Positions 28,144-36,949 of a stretch of 64,000 bases of DNA are shown piece by piece (the stretch's first letter is position 1; each line of letters starts with the position of its first letter). A program made the translations under genes and the position numbers. Below the pieces are notes generated by a model. It had not been told where the DNA came from. It ran no database searches and saw only the letters and a program-made list of their open reading frames with translations. This stretch comes from JAPOUP01 sp965203605. Its GTDB lineage: Bacteria > Pseudomonadota > Alphaproteobacteria > Rhodobacterales > Rhodobacteraceae. The DNA lies in NCBI GenBank assembly GCA_965203605.1, contig OZ241902.1, positions 310,001 through 374,000 of the forward strand. Direction: 5' to 3'.

Positions 28144-30351
28144 TTATTCCGCCATTTCGATCAACCTCGCCTGTGTCGGGGCATCGGCGTCTTCAAAGAA
28201 ACGCAGAACCACCCTGTCCAGTAAGGCGTCCGGGAAGGCGAAGTTCCCTGCATAGGAATCCGAGACCTGAAGACCGACGTCGCGTCCCACATCAAGGCCC
28301 CAGAATGAAAGGTGGCAGGCCACCCGGGGGATATGGACGCACGTTGCCTCCACCTCGTCAACCATCAACTTCGCAACCGCTGTGGCGTCCGGATTGACCC
28401 AAAGCTGCAAGCCGCAGGTCTGACTGTGCTTTCCGATGCCAGTGGAGCAGGAAACACGGTTCCCCTTCTGAACATGCTCGAAGCTCAGCGATTGATCCTT
28501 TATGTAAAGCGTATAGCCACCACGGCTGTCTCCAGACGAAATCAACACGCCTTCAGCCATATCCAGTGTCGCGCGGAAATACGCTGTGATGTCCATAGAC
28601 CGCTCGGTGGACGTAATCATCAACGCATTGGGGATATGGCTGGTACCCGGATAGAGCGTGACTTCGTCGGCCGCCATAATTCCGTTCGGTTGGCGGAAGT
28701 TGATGATGTCCACCAACGTTCGATCATCAAGCGGCAGTACGTCATTGGCTTCCGCTTCCCGCCACCAGATATCCTGCAACTCGCGCAACTTCCTGGGGTG
28801 CACATTCGAGAGATCATGGCATTCAGAAAAGTCCAGCTTCAGATCGTAGAGACGCCATTCATCGGCGGCATAGTCCTCACCCTTTTCGTGGCTTGAGACA
28901 GCTTTCCACCCGTCAGAATAGATCGCCCGGCGGCCGAACATTTCCCAGTATTGAGTCTGTCGCGGCGCGGTGGCTTTGCTGTGACTGAAGCTGGTCGCAA
29001 AACTTTGCCCGTCGAAGGCAGCGGCGCGCGAGTTTCCGGCAAGCTCCATGAGCGTTGGCGCTATATCGATTGCATGAAGAAACTGATTGCGCACCTCGGT
29101 AGTCTCACGGATTGATCGCGGCCAGTGAATCACAAGTGGAGAACGAACTCCGCCAAGGTCCACATATTGCTTGTAGCGCCGGAATGGCGTGTTGCCGGCC
29201 ATCGCCCAACCCTGCGGATAAAGAGCCGGCCCATTCGGTCCACCGATGTCATCTAGTCGGGGGAGCATCTCGGCCACAGATTCAGGCTGCCCCGAATAGT
29301 TGGCATTTGTATCGACAGCCCCGTCGGGGCCGCCCTCGCGGCTGGCGCCGTTGTCCGACATGATCAAGATGACCGTGTTGTCGAACATCTCAAGACGTTT
29401 CAGTTCGGCGACGAGGCGACCAATCTGCTCATCGGTATGTTCCAGAAATCCGGCAAAACAGGCTTGCAGCCTGATGTAGAGCCGCCTTGCGTCTTGATTG
29501 AGACTATCCCAAGCCGGAATTTCATCATTGCGTGGCGTCAGTTCGGTGCCTTCCGGTACAATTCCCATCTCAATTTGTCGCGCCAGACGGTCTTCGCGCG
29601 TTCTGTCCCATCCCTTTTCGAATATAGGCACATAAGGGTCCAGGTAGCGACTTTCGACTTGGAACGGGGCGTGGGTCGCGCCGAACCAAAGGTTCATGAA
29701 AACAGGCGCATTGGGACGATAGGTGGCATGCTCACGAAGGTAGGAGACCGCGCGGTCAGCCAGATCCTCGCTTAGGTGATAGCCATCGCCGAATTTTGGA
29801 TGTGCCGTGTGATTGTCTTCATGAAGCTCGGGCGCGTAATGATTGGTGCAACCGCCAAGAAAGCCATAAAACTTGTCAAATCCGCTTTGCAGAGGCCAGG
29901 CATCGAAGGGTCCCGCCGGCGTGATCTCCTGTGCTGGCGTGAGATGCCATTTGCCCACCATATAAGTTGCGTAGCCCTGATCTTGCAGAAGCTTCGGCAG
30001 CATTGGAATATCGGACCTGACCCGACCGCGCCCGCTTGGAAAACCTGTATCGGTATCGGCGAGATTCCGCATTCCGACATTGTGGTGGTTGCGCCCGGTG
30101 AGAAGGCTCGCCCGGCTTGGAGAGCAAAGTGGTGTGACATGGAAATTGTTGTAACACAGCCCGTCTTCAGCGAGGGCATTGATGTGGGGCGTACGAATCT
30201 CTGACCCGTAGCAGCCGAAGTCAGACCACCCCGTGTCGTCGAACAGAATTATGATGATATTGGGTGGCAATTCTTCCCGGCTCCTTGGCGATGGCCACCA
30301 GGGCTTACTTTCCAAGTAAGTAAGGCCTATTCTGTCCGGGAATCTCTCCAT
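28144..30351 (-). CDS. Type I (formylglycine) sulfatase, cytoplasmic
   Basis: 735 residues. The sulfatase signature is intact: PLCSPSRASLLTGR, where the cysteine must be converted to formylglycine. Metal-binding residues appear in IIIILFDDTGWSDFG and in MSDNGASREGG, with further motifs YMVGKWHL and THAPF. It cleaves sulfate esters. There is no signal peptide, so it acts in the cytoplasm on an imported substrate, which fits the adjacent ABC importer. The C-terminal 200 residues, beyond the usual sulfatase core, are a beta-rich addition found in large arylsulfatases. No formylglycine-generating enzyme is encoded in the window, so maturation depends on one elsewhere. It is the first gene of the leftward cassette. 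Confidence 0.9.
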   Translation of the reverse strand: MERFPDRIGLTYLESKPWWPSPRSREELPPNIIIILFDDTGWSDFGCYGSEIRTPHINALAEDGLCYNNFHVTPLCSPSRASLLTGRNHHNVGMRNLADTDTGFPSGRGRVRSDIPMLPKLLQDQGYATYMVGKWHLTPAQEITPAGPFDAWPLQSGFDKFYGFLGGCTNHYAPELHEDNHTAHPKFGDGYHLSEDLADRAVSYLREHATYRPNAPVFMNLWFGATHAPFQVESRYLDPYVPIFEKGWDRTREDRLARQIEMGIVPEGTELTPRNDEIPAWDSLNQDARRLYIRLQACFAGFLEHTDEQIGRLVAELKRLEMFDNTVILIMSDNGASREGGPDGAVDTNANYSGQPESVAEMLPRLDDIGGPNGPALYPQGWAMAGNTPFRRYKQYVDLGGVRSPLVIHWPRSIRETTEVRNQFLHAIDIAPTLMELAGNSRAAAFDGQSFATSFSHSKATAPRQTQYWEMFGRRAIYSDGWKAVSSHEKGEDYAADEWRLYDLKLDFSECHDLSNVHPRKLRELQDIWWREAEANDVLPLDDRTLVDIINFRQPNGIMAADEVTLYPGTSHIPNALMITSTERSMDITAYFRATLDMAEGVLISSGDSRGGYTLYIKDQSLSFEHVQKGNRVSCSTGIGKHSQTCGLQLWVNPDATAVAKLMVDEVEATCVHIPRVACHLSFWGLDVGRDVGLQVSDSYAGNFAFPDALLDRVVLRFFEDADAPTQARLIEMAE

Positions 30352-30407
30352 GCTCAGCTGCTTCCAGTTTCAAGCTCATTTCAGTATTAGTCGAGACAGC
30401 GAGTTTC

Positions 30408-30437
30408 ATGGCATTCTAAATTCTTAAAATGGCATTC
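30408..30437. promoter_or_regulatory. Direct repeat in the sulfatase promoter region
   Basis: ATGGCATTC occurs at 30408-30416 and again at 30429-30437, a 21-base period, so both copies face the same side of the helix. The second copy is part of an imperfect dyad (AATGG...CCATT). It lies about 60-90 bases upstream of the sulfatase ATG. It is a candidate site for the LysR regulator of the cassette; that link is inference. Confidence 0.35.
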
Positions 30438-30484
30438 CATTTGGTTATGCCACAGGCTTTGCGCCCCCTAATCATGACCGGGAT

Positions 30485-30727
30485 TTATCGACTGCACGGT
30501 TGCTCTGGGGGAGCAAAGTCGCCGGTGGAGATCTCTGTCACGTCGCACCCGAATTCCTGCGCCAAAGCGAGCACCATGCCCGCCGAAACGGGACGGTGGT
30601 TGTTCTTCATCTGGCTCAGATAGGGCAGGGAGACGCCAAGTTTCTTGGCAAAGGACTTTTGTGTGACGCCGAGGCGACTTCGGATCTCTCGCAGTTTAAC
30701 ACCTGCATACAGCTTTTGGGTGGCCAT
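30485..30727 (-). pseudogene. pccR: PccR/ScfR-type regulator, N-terminal HTH fragment (split gene)
   Basis: 80 codons from the ATG at 30727. The sequence is the XRE-type DNA-binding domain of the ScfR/PccR family: QKLYAGVKLREIRSRLGVTQ, LGVSLPYLSQMKNNHRPVS and VLALAQEFGCDVTEISTGD. The similarity stops at about 30518, and ten unrelated codons lead to a stop. Full-length relatives have about 460 residues, with the acyl-CoA-sensing part directly after this point. That part is at 23337-24310 on the same strand. The 6.2 kb between is the sulfatase cassette, so I read this as one gene cut by an insertion. The fragment could still make a free HTH peptide. Confidence 0.75.
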
Positions 30728-30779
30728 GGGCCATTGTAACGCCAATTCAGGGGTTTTCACGCGCCAACAGCATCGGGAA

Positions 30780-31805
30780 TCAAAAAAACTGATGGAGCTC
30801 CGGTTCAGGCGGTATGGGAGCGATCCTGTCACGGACCAATTTTGCCAGTCTTTCGTACTCCGAATATGCCTTGGAGACCGCCATGGCATGACTGCCAATG
30901 GCACCGTCTGCACTTTTGAGGTGAAAGATGGGTTTTCGGACCTCCTGTGCCATAGGAATCAAACTCAGGTAGTGCCGAATTGATGCCAGGCAGTTTTCAT
31001 CCTCCACCGGCCTGCTCGGAAAGGGACCGACTTCGCGGTCCAGAATGTATCGGCGGAATGTATCGGGTATACGGTTGGCCCACGTTTGATTGGCTCGGCC
31101 AGGTCGGTCAAAACGGACGCCATGCTGCTGTATCACGTATCCAACCGGCTTCATGTTTCCGGATGGCAGCGGAAATTCGGGTTCACTCCAGCATTCTCCG
31201 CTTATTGACCACTCATCTTTCCAGCGCTTCAGTACTGGACCAAGAGTCCTCAATCCCAGAAGTGAAAGCAGGTCGGGGCCCAGCGGAACGATGATGTGAT
31301 CGGTGGCGATCAGAGCGGCACGGTTCAGGGCACCAAGACCTGGGCCGAGGTCGACCAGAACAACTGTCGCGTCCGTCGTCTCGGCGGCTTCACGGATGAC
31401 CTGCCGGATTCCAGTAAGGATACGGAACGGGCAGGATGAGTCGGAGTCTCCTTGTGCATTGTGCCATTCATCTGAAAGAGCGATTTCAACACCGGACAAC
31501 GCAATGTCGCCTGGAAGCAGCCCCAGTGTTTCGGAAACCCGAACGACGTCCGGCGATCGTAGGATTCCCGCCACAGTCAGGGGGTGAATGCACTGATGAA
31601 TGGTTCGATTTCCGGCATCATCGCACCAGATTGATATGAGATCGTCTTCGCTGAGAAAGTTCACCGTGAGATTGGCTTGGGGGTCGAGATCACAGGCAAG
31701 AACGCGCTCGCCGATTTCCGACAGCATCCAGGCCAGGTGATAGACCAGGGACGTCTTTCCCACACCGCTCCTGTTGGCGCAGAATGCGAGTATTGGCGCG
31801 ACCAT
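30780..31805 (-). CDS. ParA/MinD-like ATPase, partner of the AlbA_2 protein
   Basis: 341 residues. A deviant P-loop of the ParA/MinD/Soj group opens the protein (ILAFCANRSGVGKTSLVYHLAWML). Switch residues are in LACDLDPQANLTVNFL, and Walker B-like VVLVDLGPGLGALNRAAL follows. The family's later part (DHIIVPLGPDLLSLLGLRTLG) is also clear. ParA proteins usually form DNA-bound ATP dimers that position cargo; stand-alone versions occur in several mobile and defence modules. The ATG shares a base with the stop of the upstream AlbA_2 gene (TGATG), so the two are translated together. No ParB gene or parS-like repeat is seen, which argues against a plain partition locus. The specific role is unknown. 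Confidence 0.75.
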   Translation of the reverse strand: MVAPILAFCANRSGVGKTSLVYHLAWMLSEIGERVLACDLDPQANLTVNFLSEDDLISIWCDDAGNRTIHQCIHPLTVAGILRSPDVVRVSETLGLLPGDIALSGVEIALSDEWHNAQGDSDSSCPFRILTGIRQVIREAAETTDATVVLVDLGPGLGALNRAALIATDHIIVPLGPDLLSLLGLRTLGPVLKRWKDEWSISGECWSEPEFPLPSGNMKPVGYVIQQHGVRFDRPGRANQTWANRIPDTFRRYILDREVGPFPSRPVEDENCLASIRHYLSLIPMAQEVRKPIFHLKSADGAIGSHAMAVSKAYSEYERLAKLVRDRIAPIPPEPELHQFF

Positions 31806-33043
31806 CAAACAGCTTCCCTGGTTGTGGCAAGACCCTTCACCGTTGCAAGCACATGCGTAGCGTTGACCCTGAACTCAGGACCCGAATGTCCGGCTTTGCG
31901 CAGCAGGCGCTGCGTGGTTGGAATTCCCACGCCGAACCGTTGGACGTATCCCAATACTCGCATCGACTCGGCCAGATTCGGATTGCGGTAGTCTGTCACG
32001 CCAGGCTGGGCGAAATTCCCGGTCGTAACGGACCCGAACGGTCCGCCTGGATTCTGGATTTCGATCCTGTCATCGAACCATGTGACCCGCACAGGTGCAT
32101 TCGATGCTTCATAATCGCGATGAACCACCGCGTTGCGCACGAGTTCCTGTATGGCACCTAGAGGATAGCTATCCTCACGGCTCTCCCTGTCTTGACTGAC
32201 GATATCAATCCGACGTCGGTTGTGCGCCCGCAGCTTGTCGTCCAGACGTGACAGCACTTCGGAAACCGTCCCTTCAATCGCATTCTCATCAATGATCGGG
32301 TCAGAGAACTCGACCCCTCCAATGCGCAGAAACTGCACATAGGCACCAGGAATGCGGTCGCGTGGGCTGACCCCAAGCACCAATAGTCCGAGAATCGTGG
32401 CCTGCCTGTCGTCGACGGATGCGATCATTTTTGTTGCGGCCAGCCGTTCGTCCAGGCTTCGTTCATTGGCCCGCAGGAGTTCGCGATCAACTGCATTGGG
32501 CAGGTATTCGGTTTCGAAAGAAATCCTGTCCAGATCGGCGACATCGGTCCCGAGTACCGGAGTGAGGTCGAAAGGAATGTCCCCGTGACGTCGCCGCTCG
32601 TTCAGCACCCGTTCGTCCTGAGCCGATGCTATACCCCGTCGCGGTCCATTTCGTATGTGAATTGCGCCCTTATAGCGAACAGGCGGAGAGTCGGACGGAA
32701 GAACGGTTACAACCGCAACTTCATGTCCAGCATAGGTGCGCCTCTCGACCAGGATCACAGGCGGTGGAACGATATTGCCATCGCTGCGCATGTCAACCAG
32801 TGTGCGAAGCATCTCGTCGGTGACTGAATTCCCGGTTGGAGTTCCATCGTCTCGCAGCCCAACAACGACTATACCCTTCTGATTCGAGCCGCCAAGATCG
32901 TTGGCGAACGCACAGATCGCTTCCCGTACCCGATCCCGCGCACTGCCTCCGAGAGATTCCTTGAATTCAACCCGGTCGCTTTCCTCACCCTCAATCAGGC
33001 GGTTAAATTCCTCATCGTCGATCCTCAATGTCCTGCGATTCAT
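31805..33043 (-). CDS. AlbA_2 (Schlafen-like) / HATPase_c_4 protein
   Basis: 412 residues with two recognisable domains. The N-terminal AlbA_2 domain covers about residues 20-150 (ESDRVEFKESLGG, REAICAFANDLGGSNQKGIVVVGLRDDG). The C-terminal ATPase-like domain of RecG-related proteins lies at about 290-390 (AIQELVRNAVVHRDYE, WFDDRIEIQNPGGPFG, then RNPNLAESMRVLGYVQRFGVGI). Proteins of this layout are often labelled transcriptional regulator or RecG-like helicase, but there is no helicase domain here. AlbA_2 is the fold of Schlafen nuclease cores. The gene leads a two-gene operon with a ParA-like ATPase. A regulatory or defence role is possible; the sequence alone does not decide. Confidence 0.8.
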   Translation of the reverse strand: MNRRTLRIDDEEFNRLIEGEESDRVEFKESLGGSARDRVREAICAFANDLGGSNQKGIVVVGLRDDGTPTGNSVTDEMLRTLVDMRSDGNIVPPPVILVERRTYAGHEVAVVTVLPSDSPPVRYKGAIHIRNGPRRGIASAQDERVLNERRRHGDIPFDLTPVLGTDVADLDRISFETEYLPNAVDRELLRANERSLDERLAATKMIASVDDRQATILGLLVLGVSPRDRIPGAYVQFLRIGGVEFSDPIIDENAIEGTVSEVLSRLDDKLRAHNRRRIDIVSQDRESREDSYPLGAIQELVRNAVVHRDYEASNAPVRVTWFDDRIEIQNPGGPFGSVTTGNFAQPGVTDYRNPNLAESMRVLGYVQRFGVGIPTTQRLLRKAGHSGPEFRVNATHVLATVKGLATTREAV

Positions 33044-33577
33044 CTCAGTGATTCCGATCTGGGGCGTTCATGGCTTGGCAACATGGTCAAGCCTCGAGGC
33101 AGTGGCGTTCCCGTAGGGTCATGTTTCCCGTGGGCTGTCATCTTGTCTTGGGATTATCTGGAGTCTCTCGTTCGCTGTTACTTGGGTGTCAGGATTAGCG
33201 GCTGATCATTTGGCGCGGTCAAGTGTGTTTCACCGATTGTTCAGGGTCGTGCGGAAATCACGTCCTTCAGGGACGCGTGAGTTGCGGATGGCGTTTGCCG
33301 CCAGGGATTGCAGCAGCCCGAGCGGTTCATTCAGGCAACCAGATGTACTGTATCATATCGAAGGAAGAGCCGCTTTGTATAGTTCAGTGACTGTGCGGTT
33401 GCGAAATTCGCGAATGCTGGACCGGTTCTGAAACAGCTGTCGCCGAGGAAGACCCTCCAGAAACAGGGGGAGTTTGGTGGCGAGTCGGGCCATCGGGTTC
33501 CTCGGAACCGACCAGGCCTTGGATGTTGCCATGTAAGTGATATGTCGAAGCCGCCCAATTCGACCATGATGTATTGC
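33044..33577. other. Intergenic, no supported gene
   Basis: About 530 bases between two minus-strand genes. The promoter of the AlbA_2/ParA pair should lie in the first part. A minus-strand frame around 33340-33600 (VELGGFDISLT, FRTGPAFANFATAQ) resembles the spurious frames commonly predicted in alphaproteobacterial spacers and is not called. Confidence 0.35.
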
Positions 33578-34768
33578 CTAGATCCGCTCCCAACTTCCGC
33601 CTGCACTGTTTGACCTCACCGAAGCATGGATGAACCGGACACCTTCGGCGCCCTGTTCGACGCCAGGCAAGTCAAGCCAATCATCGGGTGCCCGGATTCC
33701 GTCCCTTCGGATTGCAACTGCCATAGCGAATTCAGTATACAGATTGGCCCAGGCCTCGATCAGGCCCTCTGGGAAGCCTCGGGCGGTGCGGACAATGCGC
33801 TCGGTTCTCGCCGAAACGCCGTGCCCGTGGCCTCGGGAAATGACTTGGTCGGGTTGCCCAAACCGATTCAGTTTCAGGCGCTCGCTATCCTCCATGTCCC
33901 ACTCGAGCCCGCCGTCTGAACCAAACACTCGAAGGCGAAGACCACCGCGATTCCCCGGTGCGAGTCGTGTCACCATGAGTGTGCCCGGGACCCCGCCATC
34001 GTAGCGGAGGCCAATGAATGCCGTATCCTCCAGTGGCTTCGGTGCACCGCATACGTGGAAGTCGGCCCGGACATCGGTGATGCGGAGTCCCGAAACGAAT
34101 TGCGCCAAATGTGCGGCGTGGGTTCCAATATCACCCACGCAGCTCGTAGGGCCGGAGGAATTCGGATCAAGGCGCCACTTCACATGCGGCGCATCGTGTG
34201 AGTCGTCGGGAATCATCCAATCCTGCATGAACTCCACGTGAATCTGGTTGATTCGACCCAAAGCACCTGAAGCGACGATTTCACGTGCCTGTCGGATCAT
34301 TGGATAGCAGGACATCACATAGGAGACCCCGAAGACGCACCCTGTGGAGGCCGCGTGCGCAACCAGATCGTTCGCCTCGTCAACCCTGTTTGTCAGCGGC
34401 TTGTCGCAGAGGACGTCAATTCCTGCGTCCAGCATCTCCCTCGCCGGAGCGTGGTGCAGATGGTTTGGAGTCGTGATCGCCACCGCATCGACACCGTCGA
34501 CTCGCGCGGCTTCGGATTCCGCCATTTCCGTGAAAGTGAAATAGGACCGCTCAGGGGCAATATGGAAGTCCTTCGCCTTCCTGTGCGCCCGTTGCCGATC
34601 AGATGACAGGGCGCCCGCCACCACCTCCCAACGGTCACTGAGCCGGGCTGCGGCTGCCTGCGTAGTGGCAATTCGACCGCCGCCAATGATTCCAAGGCGC
34701 AAACGTCGTGACAGCCGGGGAAATGGGCCTTCGAAGTCGAATGTGGTGGGCGAGAGTCTCTCTGTCAT
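33578..34768 (-). CDS. Gfo/Idh/MocA-family oxidoreductase (1)
   Basis: 396 residues. An N-terminal NAD(P)-binding Rossmann fold (RLRLGIIGGGRIATTQAAAA) is followed by the family's substrate-lysine motif in the form DVLCDKPLTNRVDEA. The C-terminal alpha/beta domain contains SSGPTSCVGDIGTHAAHLAQFVSG, with the histidine and aspartate that usually shape the sugar site. These enzymes oxidise sugars, inositols or their derivatives. It is the last gene of a three-gene unit with a 12-base gap to the upstream gene. The substrate is unknown. The long N-terminus (24 residues before the Rossmann fold) is usual for the inositol/UDP-sugar branch. Confidence 0.85.
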   Translation of the reverse strand: MTERLSPTTFDFEGPFPRLSRRLRLGIIGGGRIATTQAAAARLSDRWEVVAGALSSDRQRAHRKAKDFHIAPERSYFTFTEMAESEAARVDGVDAVAITTPNHLHHAPAREMLDAGIDVLCDKPLTNRVDEANDLVAHAASTGCVFGVSYVMSCYPMIRQAREIVASGALGRINQIHVEFMQDWMIPDDSHDAPHVKWRLDPNSSGPTSCVGDIGTHAAHLAQFVSGLRITDVRADFHVCGAPKPLEDTAFIGLRYDGGVPGTLMVTRLAPGNRGGLRLRVFGSDGGLEWDMEDSERLKLNRFGQPDQVISRGHGHGVSARTERIVRTARGFPEGLIEAWANLYTEFAMAVAIRRDGIRAPDDWLDLPGVEQGAEGVRFIHASVRSNSAGGSWERI

Positions 34769-34780
34769 GGGGTTGGAACC

Positions 34781-35437
34781 TTACTTAGGCGGCTTTGCTC
34801 CATCAGGTAACATCTCAACCGCCATGAAGATGGATGGTGTGATCGTTTCGAACTGATGCCAAGGATAGTTGCCTTCCTCGTCATACATTGGACGATGGGT
34901 GGTGCCGGGTGCCATCAATTCCTCGAGATAGAGCGTTGATATATCCTTCTCACGGCATTGCTGCATTTTACCAAACCCCACGATCTGGGTATGCACCTCG
35001 CGAAAGCCCGGTAAGGGGCAAAATGCGTGGTCTCGGTGAAGTCCAACATTTAGGGGCACGCTGCCCGAATGATACATGGTGAAACCGAACCTTCCGACCC
35101 ATACTTTCGGGGACATGAAATGGCTGACACCGCGCAGTCGTTCTTCCTGCCGTACGTCGAAGGCGGAGGGCCATGTCTTCCTCACTTCCGCAAATAGCGC
35201 CTCTTCGTCGGGATGGTCCGCAAACCGTCCAATGAGTACGGCACAGTCCACGCCGTGCAGATCAACGTCAGCCACCACAACTGATTGCAGCGAGCCGAGC
35301 GTCTGCCTCAGGATGCGGATTGGAGATTCCGAGAGATTGAGCAGAATCACTCTGCCCTGAACCCGGTAAGCCGGTTCATCGGCGATCAAGTGAATGGAAA
35401 AAAACGGTTCGGCAATCTCGAGGCTTTCAACAGGCAT
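34781..35437 (-). CDS. Unrecognised protein in a sugar-dehydrogenase operon
   Basis: 218 residues, soluble, without signal peptide or membrane segment. I do not recognise the family. The second half has a run that looks like a metal- or substrate-binding barrel: NVGLHRDHAFCPLPGFREVHTQ, then LYLEELMAPGTTHRPMYDEEGNYPWHQFE, with several histidines and acidic residues, which brings cupin-type folds to mind. It begins one base inside the stop of the upstream oxidoreductase (TGATG) and ends 12 bases before the next one, so it is surely part of that operon. An isomerase, lyase or sensor acting on the same carbohydrate would fit, but that is a guess. Confidence 0.65.
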   Translation of the reverse strand: MPVESLEIAEPFFSIHLIADEPAYRVQGRVILLNLSESPIRILRQTLGSLQSVVVADVDLHGVDCAVLIGRFADHPDEEALFAEVRKTWPSAFDVRQEERLRGVSHFMSPKVWVGRFGFTMYHSGSVPLNVGLHRDHAFCPLPGFREVHTQIVGFGKMQQCREKDISTLYLEELMAPGTTHRPMYDEEGNYPWHQFETITPSIFMAVEMLPDGAKPPK

Positions 35438-36588
35438 CAGTGGGTACTCTTGAGGGGCAGTTCCGGCAAAGGGTCGGGACGCTCACAGCGGCTGGACAGA
35501 TCAACAAACCGGCCAAGGCCGGAAGAGGTGAGCATTCCCTCAATCGCTTCAAAGACATGGAAGGCCATATCTCCGCTGGCGCGTGCTTCGCGCTGCTCAC
35601 TCACGGCGTTTGCAAGGTCAAGCAATCCAATCCCACGCGCATCGTAGTTATATCCGTGGGTGTTCTCAGCGATGGACCAGCTTGAGGGAGCCTTTGGACG
35701 CGGTCGCATGGTCCATCGCGCTGTCTCGCGGGTTCGATACCAGACGGGGCCTTGAAATACATTGGCTCCATCTCCTGGATCGGGATCGGGAATGCAGATC
35801 GTTCCCTCCTCGCCGTAAATCTCAAGCCTCGGTGTTTCGCTCTCCCAGACATCGAAACTCACCATCAACTGGCCAATCACACCACTTTCGAACTCCATCA
35901 GACCCAGACAATGCGTGTCGACCTCTACAGGCATCATTTCCCCTTCGCGTGGTCCACATTCAATCATGCGTTCCGAGAACGATTTCCGCGCCATCCCGGC
36001 TACACGGCGGATCGGCCCAAGACAGAAAACCATAGCTGTCAGGTAATAGGGACCGAGGTCCATAAGCGGCCCGCCACCCTTCGCATAGTAGAAGTCCGGA
36101 TTTGGGTGATGTCGTTCGACGCCATGGGTTGGGACAAAGGCCGCCACCCCGGTTGGTGCCCCGATGGTCCCACCGTCCAGGAGCTTACGTACCGTCTGCC
36201 AGCGTCCGCCCAGAAAGGTATCAGGGGCATTGCCCACGAGAAGTCCCTTGTCCCTACCAAGTGCCAGGAGGGCCAGACCTTCATCACGATCGGTGACGAG
36301 CGGTTTTTCGGCATAGACGTGTTTGCCGGATTCAAGCGCAAGTCGGCTGATCGTGAAATGCGCCTCCGGAACAGTCAGATTCAGAACCGCATCAATTCCG
36401 GCGTCAGCATAGATTTCGTCAGGGGTGCAGGCTTTGGGGATGCCATGCTGAGCTGCCTTCGTACGACTTTCCTCGATATCCAGGCTCGCACAGGCAACGA
36501 TCTCAAGGCCGTCAAAGTCCGCGCAGTTCTTCAGGTAGATGTCACTGATACGGCCGCAGCCGATCATGCCGACGCGAAAGGATTTCAT
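35437..36588 (-). CDS. Gfo/Idh/MocA-family oxidoreductase (2)
   Basis: 383 residues from the ATG at 36588, chosen because the Rossmann motif starts right there (FRVGMIGCGRISDIYL). A longer open frame to 37239 is only read-through. The catalytic-lysine motif is standard (KHVYAEKPLVTDRDEG), and GGGPLMDLGPYYLTAMVFCLG is the usual site in the second domain. It is an NAD(P)-dependent sugar or polyol dehydrogenase with unknown substrate. It is the first gene of the three-gene operon; translation of the next gene is coupled through TGATG. Two different dehydrogenases in one operon suggest a two-step oxidation-reduction route on one carbohydrate. Confidence 0.85.
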   Translation of the reverse strand: MKSFRVGMIGCGRISDIYLKNCADFDGLEIVACASLDIEESRTKAAQHGIPKACTPDEIYADAGIDAVLNLTVPEAHFTISRLALESGKHVYAEKPLVTDRDEGLALLALGRDKGLLVGNAPDTFLGGRWQTVRKLLDGGTIGAPTGVAAFVPTHGVERHHPNPDFYYAKGGGPLMDLGPYYLTAMVFCLGPIRRVAGMARKSFSERMIECGPREGEMMPVEVDTHCLGLMEFESGVIGQLMVSFDVWESETPRLEIYGEEGTICIPDPDPGDGANVFQGPVWYRTRETARWTMRPRPKAPSSWSIAENTHGYNYDARGIGLLDLANAVSEQREARASGDMAFHVFEAIEGMLTSSGLGRFVDLSSRCERPDPLPELPLKSTH

Positions 36589-36949
36589 GCGGTATCCAGT
36601 TGTAGGTCGCCTTGACTCGGCAGATAGCTTGACCGCAAGAGCGAGTGCAAGTGCGCAGCCCGTCCCAAGTCGGACACGTGAACGCCGATCGAGGTGGTTC
36701 CGGTCTTCACGGCGCTGTCCACTCCCAATCAGTGTTTCGCATGCCCGCCGTACTGTGTATGAGTCGGATCCCCACCGTCCGGACTGTCTGTCCGGTACGC
36801 GTGGCGCTTTCTGATACGTGCTTGACGAGGTGGCGAACCTAAAATTCGGAGTAATAGGGGTCGGGCGAGGTGCAGCTGCGAACCGCAGATGGTTATCTGA
36901 GCAACTGGACGATGGCCGGTGCTGCACTTCGGACTGGAAGTGGGGGTTA
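36589..36949. other. Intergenic between divergent units
   Basis: About 360 bases between the dehydrogenase operon (leftward) and the decayed toxin-antitoxin locus (rightward). Open frames here are extensions of neighbours. A plus-strand stretch near 36840 reads LKFGVIGVGRGA but is too short to assign. Confidence 0.35.

Noticed and set aside
33331..33606. Minus-strand frame starting near a VELGGF-like sequence
   Set aside because: Looks like the spurious frames often predicted in alphaproteobacterial spacers; no coding support.
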